Shown: in pieces, positions 1 to 8,743 of the stretch
Layout: every line of letters starts with the position of its first letter
How positions within the stretch are numbered: position 1 is the stretch's first letter
Source: Chara braunii
Lineage: Eukaryota > Streptophyta > Charophyceae > Charales > Characeae
Direction: 5' to 3'
NCBI GenBank assembly: GCA_003427395.1
Contig: BFEA01000005.1
Coordinates: forward strand, 8,199,428-8,233,138
Length of the DNA stretch: 33,711 nt
Position numbers and translations under genes: made by a program
Notes under the pieces: generated by a model
The model's database searches: none
The model's input: the letters and a program-made list of their open reading frames with translations, nothing else
Told to the model about the DNA's origin: nothing

Positions 1-799
1 CAGCCAGAATTTATAGCATGCATGCATGCGCCAAGAACACGGAATTACAAGGAAGTAGATAGATGGGGGAGAGGGAATGCCTACGTTTGCATGGCTGGGC
101 CGCGGCATGGGGGACGTACCCACTCCACGCATCGATCCGAACATGCAACCGCAGTTCCTCTATGTAGGCAAGGGGGGGGGGGGAAGGAAGTAACGAGGCG
201 GGAANAAGAAGAAGCAAGAAACAGAAAGATACAGTTACAAAAGTGTGCGCCAAAAATTACGGTTGCAAAAGGATTAAGGCGCCAATCAATCAAGGTTCCG
301 GCGCAGCAACAAGAAAGAGCGCACGAACGTGCAGAGCAGCGCCCCAGAAAAAGAGAAATTCTAAAATTCCTAAATTCCTAGCTAGCCTGCCGATATTAAG
401 AAAGGTCCGAAAAGAAAATCAAAATTCCGAAGGCCGTATGGCTCTGACCAAGATTCAAAAAGAAAATTCAAAAAAGAAATTCAAAAAGAGACACCAAAAT
501 TCCCGCGCGATTTCAGCGCGCTCAAAAGTCCGACAAAACAAAATTAAAAGAAGGGAAACGAAAAAGGAGGGACGTCAACGTTTATTAATCGCGCACTCCG
601 CATCCGACCAGGTTTCGCCCCTTTTCCCCGTGTATTCCCGAATTGTCCCCAACTGTCATTAGGGGATCGTGCGAGAACGAAGAAACAACAAAAAGGCAAG
701 GACACACATGCAATTTTCCATCAACCCATCCAATCGATGTGGGACCGCGCTTAGCACTTTGCGCCGAAAGTCGTGCATTACAGCAGCTAGTTCGTCACA
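1..799 (-). repeat. 3' LTR of the retrotransposon, partial
   Basis: This stretch matches 10103-10912 almost base for base, at roughly 95 percent by eye, including the G-run with ambiguous bases near 170-205. Similarity stops at 799 (ending TTCGTCACA), which on the minus strand is a TG start reading TGTGACGAACT. Only about the first third of the LTR is inside the window. No host gene is seen here; open frames on either strand are repeated in the other LTR and look accidental. Confidence 0.93.
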
Positions 800-1037
800 T
801 ATGTGACGCCCAGGGGGTTCCAAAGATAAGCAAGCTCCTGCTTGCTAGCTGACTTGTTGTTCCTCTTTGATTGATTCGCCGTGGATGGTTGATCTTCTTT
901 TCTGCCGCATATCGTGCGAACGAGTGTGGACGTCATGCTGCGCGGCAGTCGTATCCTGGTTGTCGTCATTCGTGGGGAAGAGAAAAAGGAAGACGATAGC
1001 CAGGCGGGGATTAACCCCGTGATGAGGCAATAAACCT
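800..1037 (-). other. Retrotransposon 3' non-coding region
   Basis: This is the gap between the end of ORF3 and the 3' LTR. It holds a 7-bp perfect hairpin at 829-846 (AGCAAGC, TCCT loop, GCTTGCT). A 16-bp perfect palindrome, CGTCACATATGTGACG (793-808), straddles the LTR boundary at 799/800. No purine-rich tract directly abuts the LTR on the coding strand, which is unusual. The nearest purine-rich stretch on that strand is AAAGAGGAA, about 60 bases inside. Confidence 0.6.
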
Positions 1038-2271
1038 CTAAGGCGTTGATACGACACCATCCAACGCTGAAGAGAAGTACATGGAGGGGGAACTCGGGGG
1101 AAGCACGCCGGGCGGATGAGTGGGGATGGACTGTGACAGAGAGACGGATGGAGAAGTAATGACGGAAAGTGTCGCGGAGGAAGGGGTTGTGGGGGTAGAC
1201 GGCGGGACGGGTGAGATGGCGCAGGGTGAGGAAGTCATGGGGGCGGAGAGAGAGACCCGAGGACGAAGACCGATCGGCCTCATCTCGACGTGCTCAAAGT
1301 GGGGGACGGGCCGCGAGGGAGAGGGAGGCGGAGGGGGAGCGGCCTCGTCGTCGGCGTCGCGGTGGGGAAGGAGGCCGGCGAGCGGACGGCCCAGCCACCT
1401 GGGCCACATGGCCGTCGTCTGGCTGAGGTGGCTCCGGGTCGAGCGTTGGATCGTTGCTGATCGAAAAATCAGCAACCGGCGCAATTTCTAGTTGGGGATC
1501 CTCGTTGGCCTGCTCCTCGTCGTTGTCATCGCCACTCCCCTGCTCACTGTCTTCTTCTTCTGCTTCCTCTTCGCTCTCCGTTTCCAGGAGCTCGTCTTCG
1601 TCTCCTTCTTGTTGCTGTGGCGGCTCCCCTTCGTCTTCGTTCAGATTCTCCTCCTCTTACTTCGAACTTTCTTCCGCGAGCTCCTCGCGGATTATCTCCT
1701 CCAATTCGTCCTCGTACGGCGGTCTGTAGAAAGCGGGATCCACGATGTCGCGTGGATCCAAATAATCCAACCGTGAAGGCGGAATCCTTGATGGGAAGCC
1801 CTCCACGCAAGCTGACCACTGAAGATACGATGACAGCGTGCGCGAGGTGACATGGGGCACCAAGCGCGGGTCGACCTGAGAGACAATGCTGACGTCAAGA
1901 TGGTCGGCCAGCTGCGCAATTGGGACCGTAAGCTCCTGGGTGAGAAGCCTCCGATAGCCTGGACTCATTGCCCCGAATAGAAAACCGAGAAGGTCCCCTT
2001 CTACTTCCGTCCGCCACGCCTGAATCAAAAGGAGCTCCAATCGCTCAGACCGCGGATAATTGCTCTCGTCCGTCGTCCACGTCACCCGTACTTCCGCCAA
2101 ACACAGTGAGAGTTCGATGAAGTCTCCGCGCCACGCGTCCCACTGAGAGGGATCGATGAGGGGAACAACCAGAGGATCTATGCAGAAAGAGAGGTGGGGA
2201 TGAAGATCGGACTGCCAAAAGGTGGGGAAGGAAGAAGGAAGCTCGAAAGTAGAGATCAGGAAGGAACTCAT
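1038..2271 (-). pseudogene. Retrotransposon ORF3: acidic, Pro/Ser-rich accessory protein, broken
   Basis: No family is recognised. The ATG at 2271 overlaps the ORF2 stop as ATGA (2271-2268). The first 204 codons run to a TAA at 1657-1659 and are rich in aromatic and Leu residues, with several Trp. The same frame then continues without interruption through a strongly acidic stretch of Glu/Asp/Gln (about 1656-1500). Near 1390 coding-like sequence passes into another frame, giving a Pro-run followed by a Ser/Thr/Pro-rich tail that ends at 1038. One stop and one frameshift therefore probably separate pieces of one protein of about 410 residues. The position after integrase is where env or accessory genes sit in other elements, but no signal peptide or membrane segment is seen, so an envelope is unlikely. 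Joining the parts across the frameshift is inference. Confidence 0.6.
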
Positions 2272-2744
2272 CGGGGATGGAAGGGGATGAGAGGGGGTAA
2301 TTGCGTCGGTGAGTCACGCCGATCCAGCCGAAGGCCGTTGCATTCGATCGCTCGGATTGGTGCGATCACGTCCCCTTGGTGCGCCAGGATCTGGGTCCAC
2401 TCGTTCTGAAGATTGTGCGCCCAGAGAAGCAATGTCGCCTTGATTCTCGTATGTCGGATGGGGGGGATCGCCATGAGATCCCCGCTGAAGTTAACCACCA
2501 CCGTTATCCGGCCGACGCCCGCTGATGTTCGCTGTCGCAGCCCGATAGCTTCGGCCAATATGATCGCGTTAGCCCTCCCGTCGACGTGGATCTCTGCTGC
2601 CGCGTAGACGCCCTTCGAGCAGAAGAATTGCGCAGCCTGCTGAAGATCCGGACTAAGACGAGGATGAAGCACCTGCTGCAGTGTCAAATTCCCCCGTGCT
2701 ACCAGCACTTCTTCACTTAGAGCTCTCTCCTCCATAAAGCTCAT
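2268..2744 (-). CDS. Retrotransposon ORF2: small accessory protein, tentatively Alba-like
   Basis: This intact 158-residue frame starts at 2744, where its ATG overlaps the integrase stop as ATGA (2744-2741). It ends in the ATGA shared with ORF3. Residues from about 48 read as a beta strand, a glycine turn (VDGRANAI) and an Ala-rich helix (ILAEAIGLR), then a basic turn and a hydrophobic strand (ITVVVNF). This resembles the core of Alba-superfamily proteins, which bind DNA or RNA. No catalytic motif, signal peptide or membrane helix is seen. The frame is also open for at least 16 codons upstream of the ATG, so a frameshift fusion to integrase is a possible alternative to reinitiation. If the Alba reading is right, a role in packaging element RNA or DNA would be natural, but that is inference. 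It has stayed open while neighbouring genes broke, though it is short enough for that to be chance. Confidence 0.55.
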   Translation of the reverse strand: MSFMEERALSEEVLVARGNLTLQQVLHPRLSPDLQQAAQFFCSKGVYAAAEIHVDGRANAIILAEAIGLRQRTSAGVGRITVVVNFSGDLMAIPPIRHTRIKATLLLWAHNLQNEWTQILAHQGDVIAPIRAIECNGLRLDRRDSPTQLPPLIPFHPR

Positions 2745-4343
2745 AGCGATGGCGAGGGTGACGGCGTATCCGACAGGGATTGAGAAGGAGAAGGAGATGC
2801 AGAGGAGATAGAGTCGTCGTCGGGAGAGGTTGATGGAGAAGGAGATGAAACAGAGGGAAGAAGGCGGAGATAGGACACGTGGTGTGTGATCGGGCGAGCA
2901 GATCGACTGCCGAAAATCTCGGGAGCGAGGCGCACGGTGTCCACGCCGTTGGGTCCGAGTTCAATCACTCGATACTGTCCGAAAAATCGTGGCGCTAGTT
3001 TACCCTGGCGCGCACATTTCCTTACCTGCACGATGTCCCCTAACTTATACTGGGTCCTGGGACCCGCATTCCCGTTCCGGGCCTCGTAACTTCGGACCTG
3101 CCGGCCATGGGCCAATTCGGTGGACCGTTGGCGCTTCCGGGCCAATCTAGGTAGGGACCGCTCCATGAGTTCCAAATGCCTTTTGGCTTTGTCCCGAGCG
3201 GTGGCCCTTGTGGGGCGTCGGTTGAGTCCTGATTCGTCTGGGAGGCTCGATATCGATACACACGCGACACTATTGGTCCGCAGCTGGAAGGGGCTTAGGC
3301 CCGTTGATTCGTGGGGCCTTCCACGATGGACCGCCAAGATGTGGTCGACAATATCAGGCCAGGGGCGGGGGTCTCGTGCCGCAATATTCCGCCGCAAGGC
3401 CGTTTTTATCAACCTATTCGCATTTTTCACTAATCCGTTAGACTGGGACATGTGCGGGGCCGTGTGCCGTATGAAGACGCCGTGGAGGACCAGGTTCCTC
3501 TCGACTTCTCCTCTAAATTCGACCCCATTGTTGGTCAGGATCTCCTCTATGTCCTGGTGCATGCCCAGAAAGCGGTTAACGTACCGCGCGATTTCCGCGG
3601 CTTGTCGTATCTTGCAGGGGTAGGCCTCAATCCACTTAGAAAAGTGGTCGACGAAAACCAGTTGAATTGAACAGTCGCAACTATTAGGTCCAGACCTGGC
3701 AGTGTTGGACGATGAATTTAACGTTGTCCCGGATATTGGACCAGTACCATTGATTCCTATCAATCGCAGCTTCGGTAATACGCATGGCAAAATGCGTCGC
3801 CGTTTCCTCGTGGGCGGTTCGTACCCAGTCGTACCGCATGAACGGGTTCGGAACTACTAACCATGCTCCACTGCCGTTCGTTTTACGCTTCTCTAACCGT
3901 CCATCCACCCATCGGTAATCCCGTGCTCTTTCATTGGCCCTCCTCCGATCCTCCCTGGAGAAGGTTTCGAGGGAGTTGCCTACCACCGTGGCTATTAAGG
4001 CGACATCTGTCCAGACTTCCGCTCTTCTAAACTTCTGGATTTTGTTGGGGCCTTCCGACGTGGCATCGAGGAATCGGGCTTCCGTCAGAATCTTGTCAAT
4101 GCGACATAAGGGGCAGAACGAGGGTCTATCACTACTCCGATACTGTATACACGCACCGTGAGCACGTGCGACATATTTTCGACAGTTTACCCATTCAGCA
4201 TATCCCGTCCCTTTTGGACACATGTGGACGGAATAGACTCGAGAAATTGCCTCGCAGAAATAGCAAAATTTGTCAGGAAGGGAGGCGAAAGAAGAGGATG
4301 GGGAAGAAAGAGAGGGAATCAGGACATTACCTCTGTCACCCAT
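2741..4343 (-). pseudogene. Integrase with N-terminal PHD-like finger, catalytically dead
   Basis: Two frames make up this gene. The first (4343-3684) holds a PHD/RING-like cluster at about residues 27-80: CYFC, then WVNC, an H-x2-C and FCPLC, with Tyr where the fourth zinc ligand is expected. An integrase HHCC module follows (AHEETATH, then YWSNIRDNVKF and HCQVW). The second frame (to 2741) holds the catalytic core, beginning near VFVDHFSKW, and a C-terminal GPY/F-like motif (PRFFGQYRV) with a Ser/Pro-rich tail. The two parts meet at about 3690 inside the last HHCC cysteine codon. About 30 or more codons normally found there, including the first catalytic Asp, are missing. The second catalytic Asp is Asn (ILTNNGVEF, codon 3530-3532) and the catalytic Glu position is Lys (codon 3425-3427). 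The start ATG at 4343 overlaps the upstream stop as ATGGGTGA. Assignment to integrase is firm; the PHD label is tentative. Confidence 0.88.
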
Positions 4344-6138
4344 TGCCCTTCACCGGCTTCTTGCCACGTGGAATCACCACAACTTCTCCGTACTTTGGAC
4401 CGTTGTTGATGTCCGGGTCCTTCCACGGTGTGATCTCTTCCGCTTTTGGTACTTTGCTGGGTCGGTGCAGACGTGTCAGTCCGTCGGTGTTGCCGTGTCT
4501 TTCCGTTTTTCGATGAACAATGTCGAATTCATACTCTTGCAACCGCACCGCCCATCGTCCGATCATGCCCGTGTAGTTGGTTAGCTTTTTCAGAGCCAAC
4601 AGGGGTTCATGGTCGGTGACGAGCAGAAACTTATGTCCGTACAAATACAAATGGAAGTGTTGGATACCCCATACTACCGCATAACATTCTCCTTGTGGTG
4701 TGGAATCGTTTCGTCGCTCGTCTGGCACCGTGCGGGAAGCGTACTCAATGACATGCTCCTTCCCATCGCTGCCCTTCTGTGCCAGAATGGCCGAAATAGC
4801 CTCTGGCTGCCAGTCAGTGATGAGAATAAACTGTCGAGAGGGGTCCGGCCGAATCAGGATCGGGGCCGCGATGAGAGCATCCTTCAGGGCCCCGAAGGCC
4901 TGGTCGCACTCATCATCCCAATGAAGGGGCTGTTCTTTTCGCAGTAGCTTTGTCAGAGGCCTTGCTATAGCCGCGAACCCTTTGATGAACCGCCGGTAGT
5001 ACGAGGACAGGCCCAAGAAGGCTCGAACCTGCGTCAGTGAGGTCGGAACCGGGGCCTCTTTGACCGCCGCGACTTTTCGAGAGTCCGGCCGCAGGCCTCC
5101 ACGTGTCACCACATGCCCCAAGAATGAGATTTCCGAGAGGAAAAAATCCCTTTTTTTCAGCGCGATCTTGAAACCTGCGTCTCTCAACGCACTCAACGTC
5201 CATTCGATGTGCTGCGCGTGTCCATGAAACGTGTCCGAGTACACCAGAATGTCATCCATGTACACAATGACGCAGAAGTTAATCATCCCCTGAGTCAGCC
5301 GCGTCTTATTGATGAAATTCTGAAAAGTCACGTTCATCGCCCGCTGAAACGTGGCAGGCGCGTTGCAGATTCCCATCGGGCATCGAACCCATTGCCACGT
5401 GCCTTCAAACAAAATAAAGGCGGTCTTGGGCCAATCTTCTTCTTTCACCAAGATATGATGAAACCCATGCCGAATGTCGAACTTGCTGAAGTAGTTAGCA
5501 CACCCGATCGCATCAAGCAGATCATTAATCCGGGGAAGGGGATACACATCCTTAATCGTGATATCATTTAGCTTTCGATAATCGATGCATATGCGGACTG
5601 ACCCGTTCTTTTTGGGAACCAACACAACTGGGAACGACCAGGGACCGGTGGCGGGCTCAATCCATCCGTTTGCCTCAAATTCCCTGATTCGCCGCAACGC
5701 CGTCTTGCGCTCTGTCAACGAGTATCGGTACGGCTTGCAGTGGATCGGGGAATGATTCCCGGTCTGAATCTCATGCTGAACGACCACGGATAATCCAATA
5801 TCGGCATCGGACACGCTAATCGCCCCTTGATATTCTAGTAAAATATCAGCGATCAGTCGATGGATCTCATCAGGTACATACTGGGGCACATGCAATTCAT
5901 ACATTTGATCCAAAATTCGAACGTTAACCTGCTTCGTGTGCATACGCCGAGTAGTGTCAGGTGGTGCAGATATAAAAGAGTGATCCGATCTCCAAGAAAA
6001 CACAGTGGCCACCATCTGTGCTTCCTCCTCCTTGATCGTTGTATGACTTTCGGGGGTTATTCCGTCACAGATATCTCGCCAGGGCACGTTTTTAGGCGAA
6101 ATCTTGATCCCGAATTCATCGGATCTCGCCTCGATGCG
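4336..6138 (-). CDS. pol: Reverse transcriptase-RNase H portion of pol
   Basis: One long open frame follows a TAG at 6139-6141; the first ATG is at 6087 and would give 583 residues. RT motifs in order are VVLVPKKNGSVRICIDYR, YFSKFDIRHGFHHI (catalytic Asp), CPMGICNAPATFQRAMN and VYMDDILVYS (YMDD at 5251-5262). Next come the thumb/connection motif FLGLSSYYRRFI and an RNase H with Asp in ITDWQ, Glu in GECYAVVW and Asp in VTDHEPL. This enzyme copies element RNA into DNA and removes the RNA strand inside the virus-like particle. All visible catalytic residues are intact, unlike in integrase. The frame is continuous with the linker upstream, so the ATG at 6087 is probably internal to a polyprotein. 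It ends in TGA at 4336-4338, overlapping the integrase ATG. Confidence 0.95.
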   Translation of the reverse strand, partial: RIEARSDEFGIKISPKNVPWRDICDGITPESHTTIKEEEAQMVATVFSWRSDHSFISAPPDTTRRMHTKQVNVRILDQMYELHVPQYVPDEIHRLIADILLEYQGAISVSDADIGLSVVVQHEIQTGNHSPIHCKPYRYSLTERKTALRRIREFEANGWIEPATGPWSFPVVLVPKKNGSVRICIDYRKLNDITIKDVYPLPRINDLLDAIGCANYFSKFDIRHGFHHILVKEEDWPKTAFILFEGTWQWVRCPMGICNAPATFQRAMNVTFQNFINKTRLTQGMINFCVIVYMDDILVYSDTFHGHAQHIEWTLSALRDAGFKIALKKRDFFLSEISFLGHVVTRGGLRPDSRKVAAVKEAPVPTSLTQVRAFLGLSSYYRRFIKGFAAIARPLTKLLRKEQPLHWDDECDQAFGALKDALIAAPILIRPDPSRQFILITDWQPEAISAILAQKGSDGKEHVIEYASRTVPDERRNDSTPQGECYAVVWGIQHFHLYLYGHKFLLVTDHEPLLALKKLTNYTGMIGRWAVRLQEYEFDIVHRKTERHGNTDGLTRLHRPSKVPKAEEITPWKDPDINNGPKYGEVVVIPRGKKPVKGNG

Positions 6139-6141
6139 CTA

Positions 6142-6616
6142 AGGGGGTTCCAAAGATCCTGCTTCGGCTCCCAAACGCAATAACTGAACCTCTTTTGCGG
6201 GCTGAAGCAGGGATCGAGGTAAGCCTGTGAGATCGCAAAAGGAACGCTTGCCACTATACCGAAGGAGAAGGGGAGATACGCCTTCGTACAGGGTCCGAGG
6301 GGGTTCCAAGGAATCAACCATCCTCGGAATCTGTACGAGGGGTTCTCCCATGATCAACATATGAGCATTCTGTGTGGTCAGATGCATGATACGCGCAATA
6401 GTGCGAGGCGGCGGGTAGTGAATCCGCTGTCGTAATAACCGTGTAACGACTGGGTCGTCCTCGTCGTCGCTCCACGCGTCGTTCGATGATTCGCCTCCGT
6501 CCACAGGTGTATCCCAGGAGACCATGCAAAACGCTCCCATTGTTTCCAGAGAAATTCGGGGTACTACCTTAACCGACGTTCAAAGAGTTAGTCTCATGGG
6601 TATTACATACGGCTTT
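6142..6616 (-). pseudogene. Acidic linker between protease and RT in the pol polyprotein
   Basis: This segment is in the same frame as RT but separated from it by a TAG (6139-6141). It is itself interrupted by a TGA at 6580-6582. It has an acidic patch (NDAWSDDEDD) and two copies of the short peptide SLEPP, one directly before the TAG. No domain is recognised. It joins the protease frame by a frame change at the C5/G5 run 6617-6621. Slippage in that run, as a mutation, a sequencing error or a programmed shift, would account for it. Confidence 0.6.
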
Positions 6617-7508
6617 CCCCCGGTATTCCGGAGAATGACGGATCGGCGTTAGCACGCAGCGCCACCAATGCAGGAAGCCCGAACAGAACGTCATACGTAT
6701 TCACATCCAGCACCACAACATCTCCTAACGCATGCACTTTTCCTAATCGGAACGAGACATTCGCCATACGTCCTACTGTCTTGATCTTCTCTTCGTAAGC
6801 CGATACGAGCTGGTCCGAGTCTCTCTCGGTTAGCATAATCAAATCATTCTTCCTACCCGCTCTCTCGACTACTCGGAGTGATATCGCTAGGACCGCCGCT
6901 CCCGAATCTATGATCGCACTATACGGCACTCCCCAGACTTCAATATCACATTTGGCCGATTTCCACGGAATCGGCTTGATCCGAAGAAAGTGGTCATCTT
7001 TCTGTATTAATCCGACTCGGATGCGATCAGGGGCGACGTCCGCCTTTTCCTCCGGAGGCGGCTCCTTTGCCTTCTGATCTTTTGCGCGTGCAAGGGCGAA
7101 TCACTTCCGGTTCGCTTTGCAATGCTGCATCATCCGTCCGTTCGCCTGTTCAGAGATGGAGAGTAGGTGGCCGATTGGGAGAGGGATTCGATGATCCAGT
7201 GCTCGGGTAACGTCAAGGACATCGATTTCTCCTATAACAAAGGTAGGGCCTCCCATCTCCATTTCGCTCGACGAGGGCCGCCATTCGGCGATATCTCTGG
7301 ACTCGAGTTCCGGTCGGATCGTCCCAATCATTCTCAGCCCCGGGTATCCTAGTGATACGTACTGCTCCAGTGGGATAAGCTCAGCTGCTTCCTCACTGGA
7401 AATCATCATTCCCGTACTCCCCCCCTGATCATCCATCACTGCTCCTACACGTCCTGGGCCGTTAGCTATGGGAGCTGCAACTGCAGCAGCTGCAGGCGCG
7501 ATCACGGC
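6603..7508 (-). pseudogene. Retropepsin-like protease region
   Basis: The frame is the same as gag, split by a TGA at 7101-7103. The protease core reads AIIDSGAAVLAIS, with the DSGA-type catalytic Asp, and later DVNTYDVLFGLPAL, the usual C-terminal hydrophobic-Leu-Gly segment of retropepsins. The section upstream (7505-7104) starts Ala/Pro-rich and then becomes acidic; it is probably the linker between nucleocapsid and protease. Retropepsins of this kind act as dimers and cut Gag-Pol during particle maturation. The frame closes at 6603, just past a homopolymer where it shifts into the RT frame. Confidence 0.85.
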
Positions 7509-8576
7509 TCAAGGCTGCATGGCACGATGGGGGCAATCTCGAGCCAAGTGTCCCGGTTAGTGACATGTAAAATAGGCATTTGTCGTTGTTCCGGCTGGCC
7601 CCGCTGCCACTTGTGCAGTAGCCATGCCTCCCTGCATTGGTGCTCGCACCGCAATGGGTCGCATATTTCGCATCATAGCTTCTATTCGGGCATTGTGCTC
7701 CCGTTGTTCCTTCTTGCTTTCTTGGATTAGACTAACCAATGTTTTAGATAGCTCCAAGATAGCAGCAAACTCATTCGTTTTTGCAGGTGACTCGATGGTG
7801 GGTGGCTGTGGAGGTGGCCGAGTTACGGTTGGGGACGCCATTACCGGGATCCGCCTGTCTACAGTCGCTCCATGGGGTGCGATCCTCGGTGTTACCTGCT
7901 GTACATACGTAACGGGTCCGGCTACGAATCCCATGTTTTCGAATTTTTTTTGTAGTGCGGCCAACTCCGCCCTTTCTTTTACAAGTTCGGACGAGTCTCC
8001 TTCTCTACCATAATCCTCATTTTCTAGGAAGCTAGCTGCGAATTTCCGCTCCATCTCTTCGGCAACGTCCATAATTTGTTGCAGCGTGTGATTAATGGGA
8101 GAGAAGTTTTTACGTAGCTTCCCTCGAATCGTTCAGTTACGTAGTCCATCAATGAACAGGTCCCGGCCCTTCTCGCCTCGCTCAGTCTTTACAAACATTC
8201 GATGAAATCTGTTCCGATACTCGGTAATGGATTCGAGTGGTTTCTGGACTCGATCCTTAATCATAAAGAGTGCTTGTTCAGGGTGAACATAATCGAAGTG
8301 GTTCATGAAATCCCGCTCGAATGTGGGAAGATTTACCCATGCATAAGTGCTATACCAATGATGGGCGTCTCCCCCCATCCGCGCAGGGATGTTAATCTGA
8401 GCTTCATCGTTCCTATACCGCTGAGCTCGGAGCGTGGCTAACCATGCTCCGGCGAGATGATGTGCTGGGTCAAATAAATAAAGATCCGGTGGAGCCGCAG
8501 GGATTCCCGTAGGCGGGTTAGGCGGTTGATTGGGGATGGCCGCTGCAGCAGCTGCTGCAGCAGCGGCCGCAGCCAT
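7509..8576 (-). pseudogene. gag: Gag: capsid and CCHC zinc knuckle, broken by stops
   Basis: The ATG at 8576 is the first after the primer-binding site and starts a run of 13 Ala coded by a GCN repeat. A Retrotrans_gag-type capsid segment follows (YSTYAWVNLPTFERDFMNHF, then EYRNRFHRM). A TGA at 8133-8135 interrupts it, and the same frame continues through a coiled-coil-like Glu/Lys/Leu stretch (about 8072-7930) and a Pro-rich region. Near 7570-7525 a C-x2-C-x4-H-x4-C nucleocapsid knuckle is recognisable but damaged: the first Cys is Tyr, and a TAA (7557-7559) lies between the second Cys and the His (remaining part PGHLARDC). A further TGA is at 7509-7511. Gag builds the virus-like particle and binds element RNA. 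Confidence 0.9.
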
Positions 8577-8731
8577 GGCGTCTGCTCGCCTTGTGGCGGA
8601 TGTTCGGCTTCGTGTACCTACAGGACTACGTCGACGTATATTACCAGCTGGAGGGCGCCTACGTGGAGCCAGATCGCCTCGCCTTAGCTAGTATTGAGTC
8701 TTCAAACCCTTATCGCTTAGCCACGTGTCGG
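8577..8731 (-). other. Retrotransposon 5' leader between primer-binding site and gag
   Basis: About 155 bases of non-coding leader; the packaging signal would be expected here. An open plus-strand frame covers it (from 8591), but it lies antisense to the leader and runs on into the LTR, so it is not called. Confidence 0.6.
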
Positions 8732-8743
8732 GCTCCGATACCA
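8732..8743 (-). promoter_or_regulatory. Primer-binding site for initiator tRNA-Met
   Basis: On the minus strand this reads TGGTATCGGAGC, followed by C. Plant initiator tRNA-Met ends in GGCUCUGAUACCA, whose complement is TGGTATCAGAGCC. The single difference (A to G) still allows a G-U pair. Its position between the 5' LTR and gag is exactly where minus-strand DNA synthesis starts in LTR elements. Confidence 0.9.

Noticed and set aside
243-662. Lys/Arg-rich open frames in both LTRs
   Set aside because: They come from A-rich LTR sequence, differ in length between the copies and lack any domain.
1038-2271. ORF3 as an envelope gene, from its position after integrase
   Set aside because: No signal peptide, transmembrane segment, cleavage site or Cys pattern of envelope proteins is visible.
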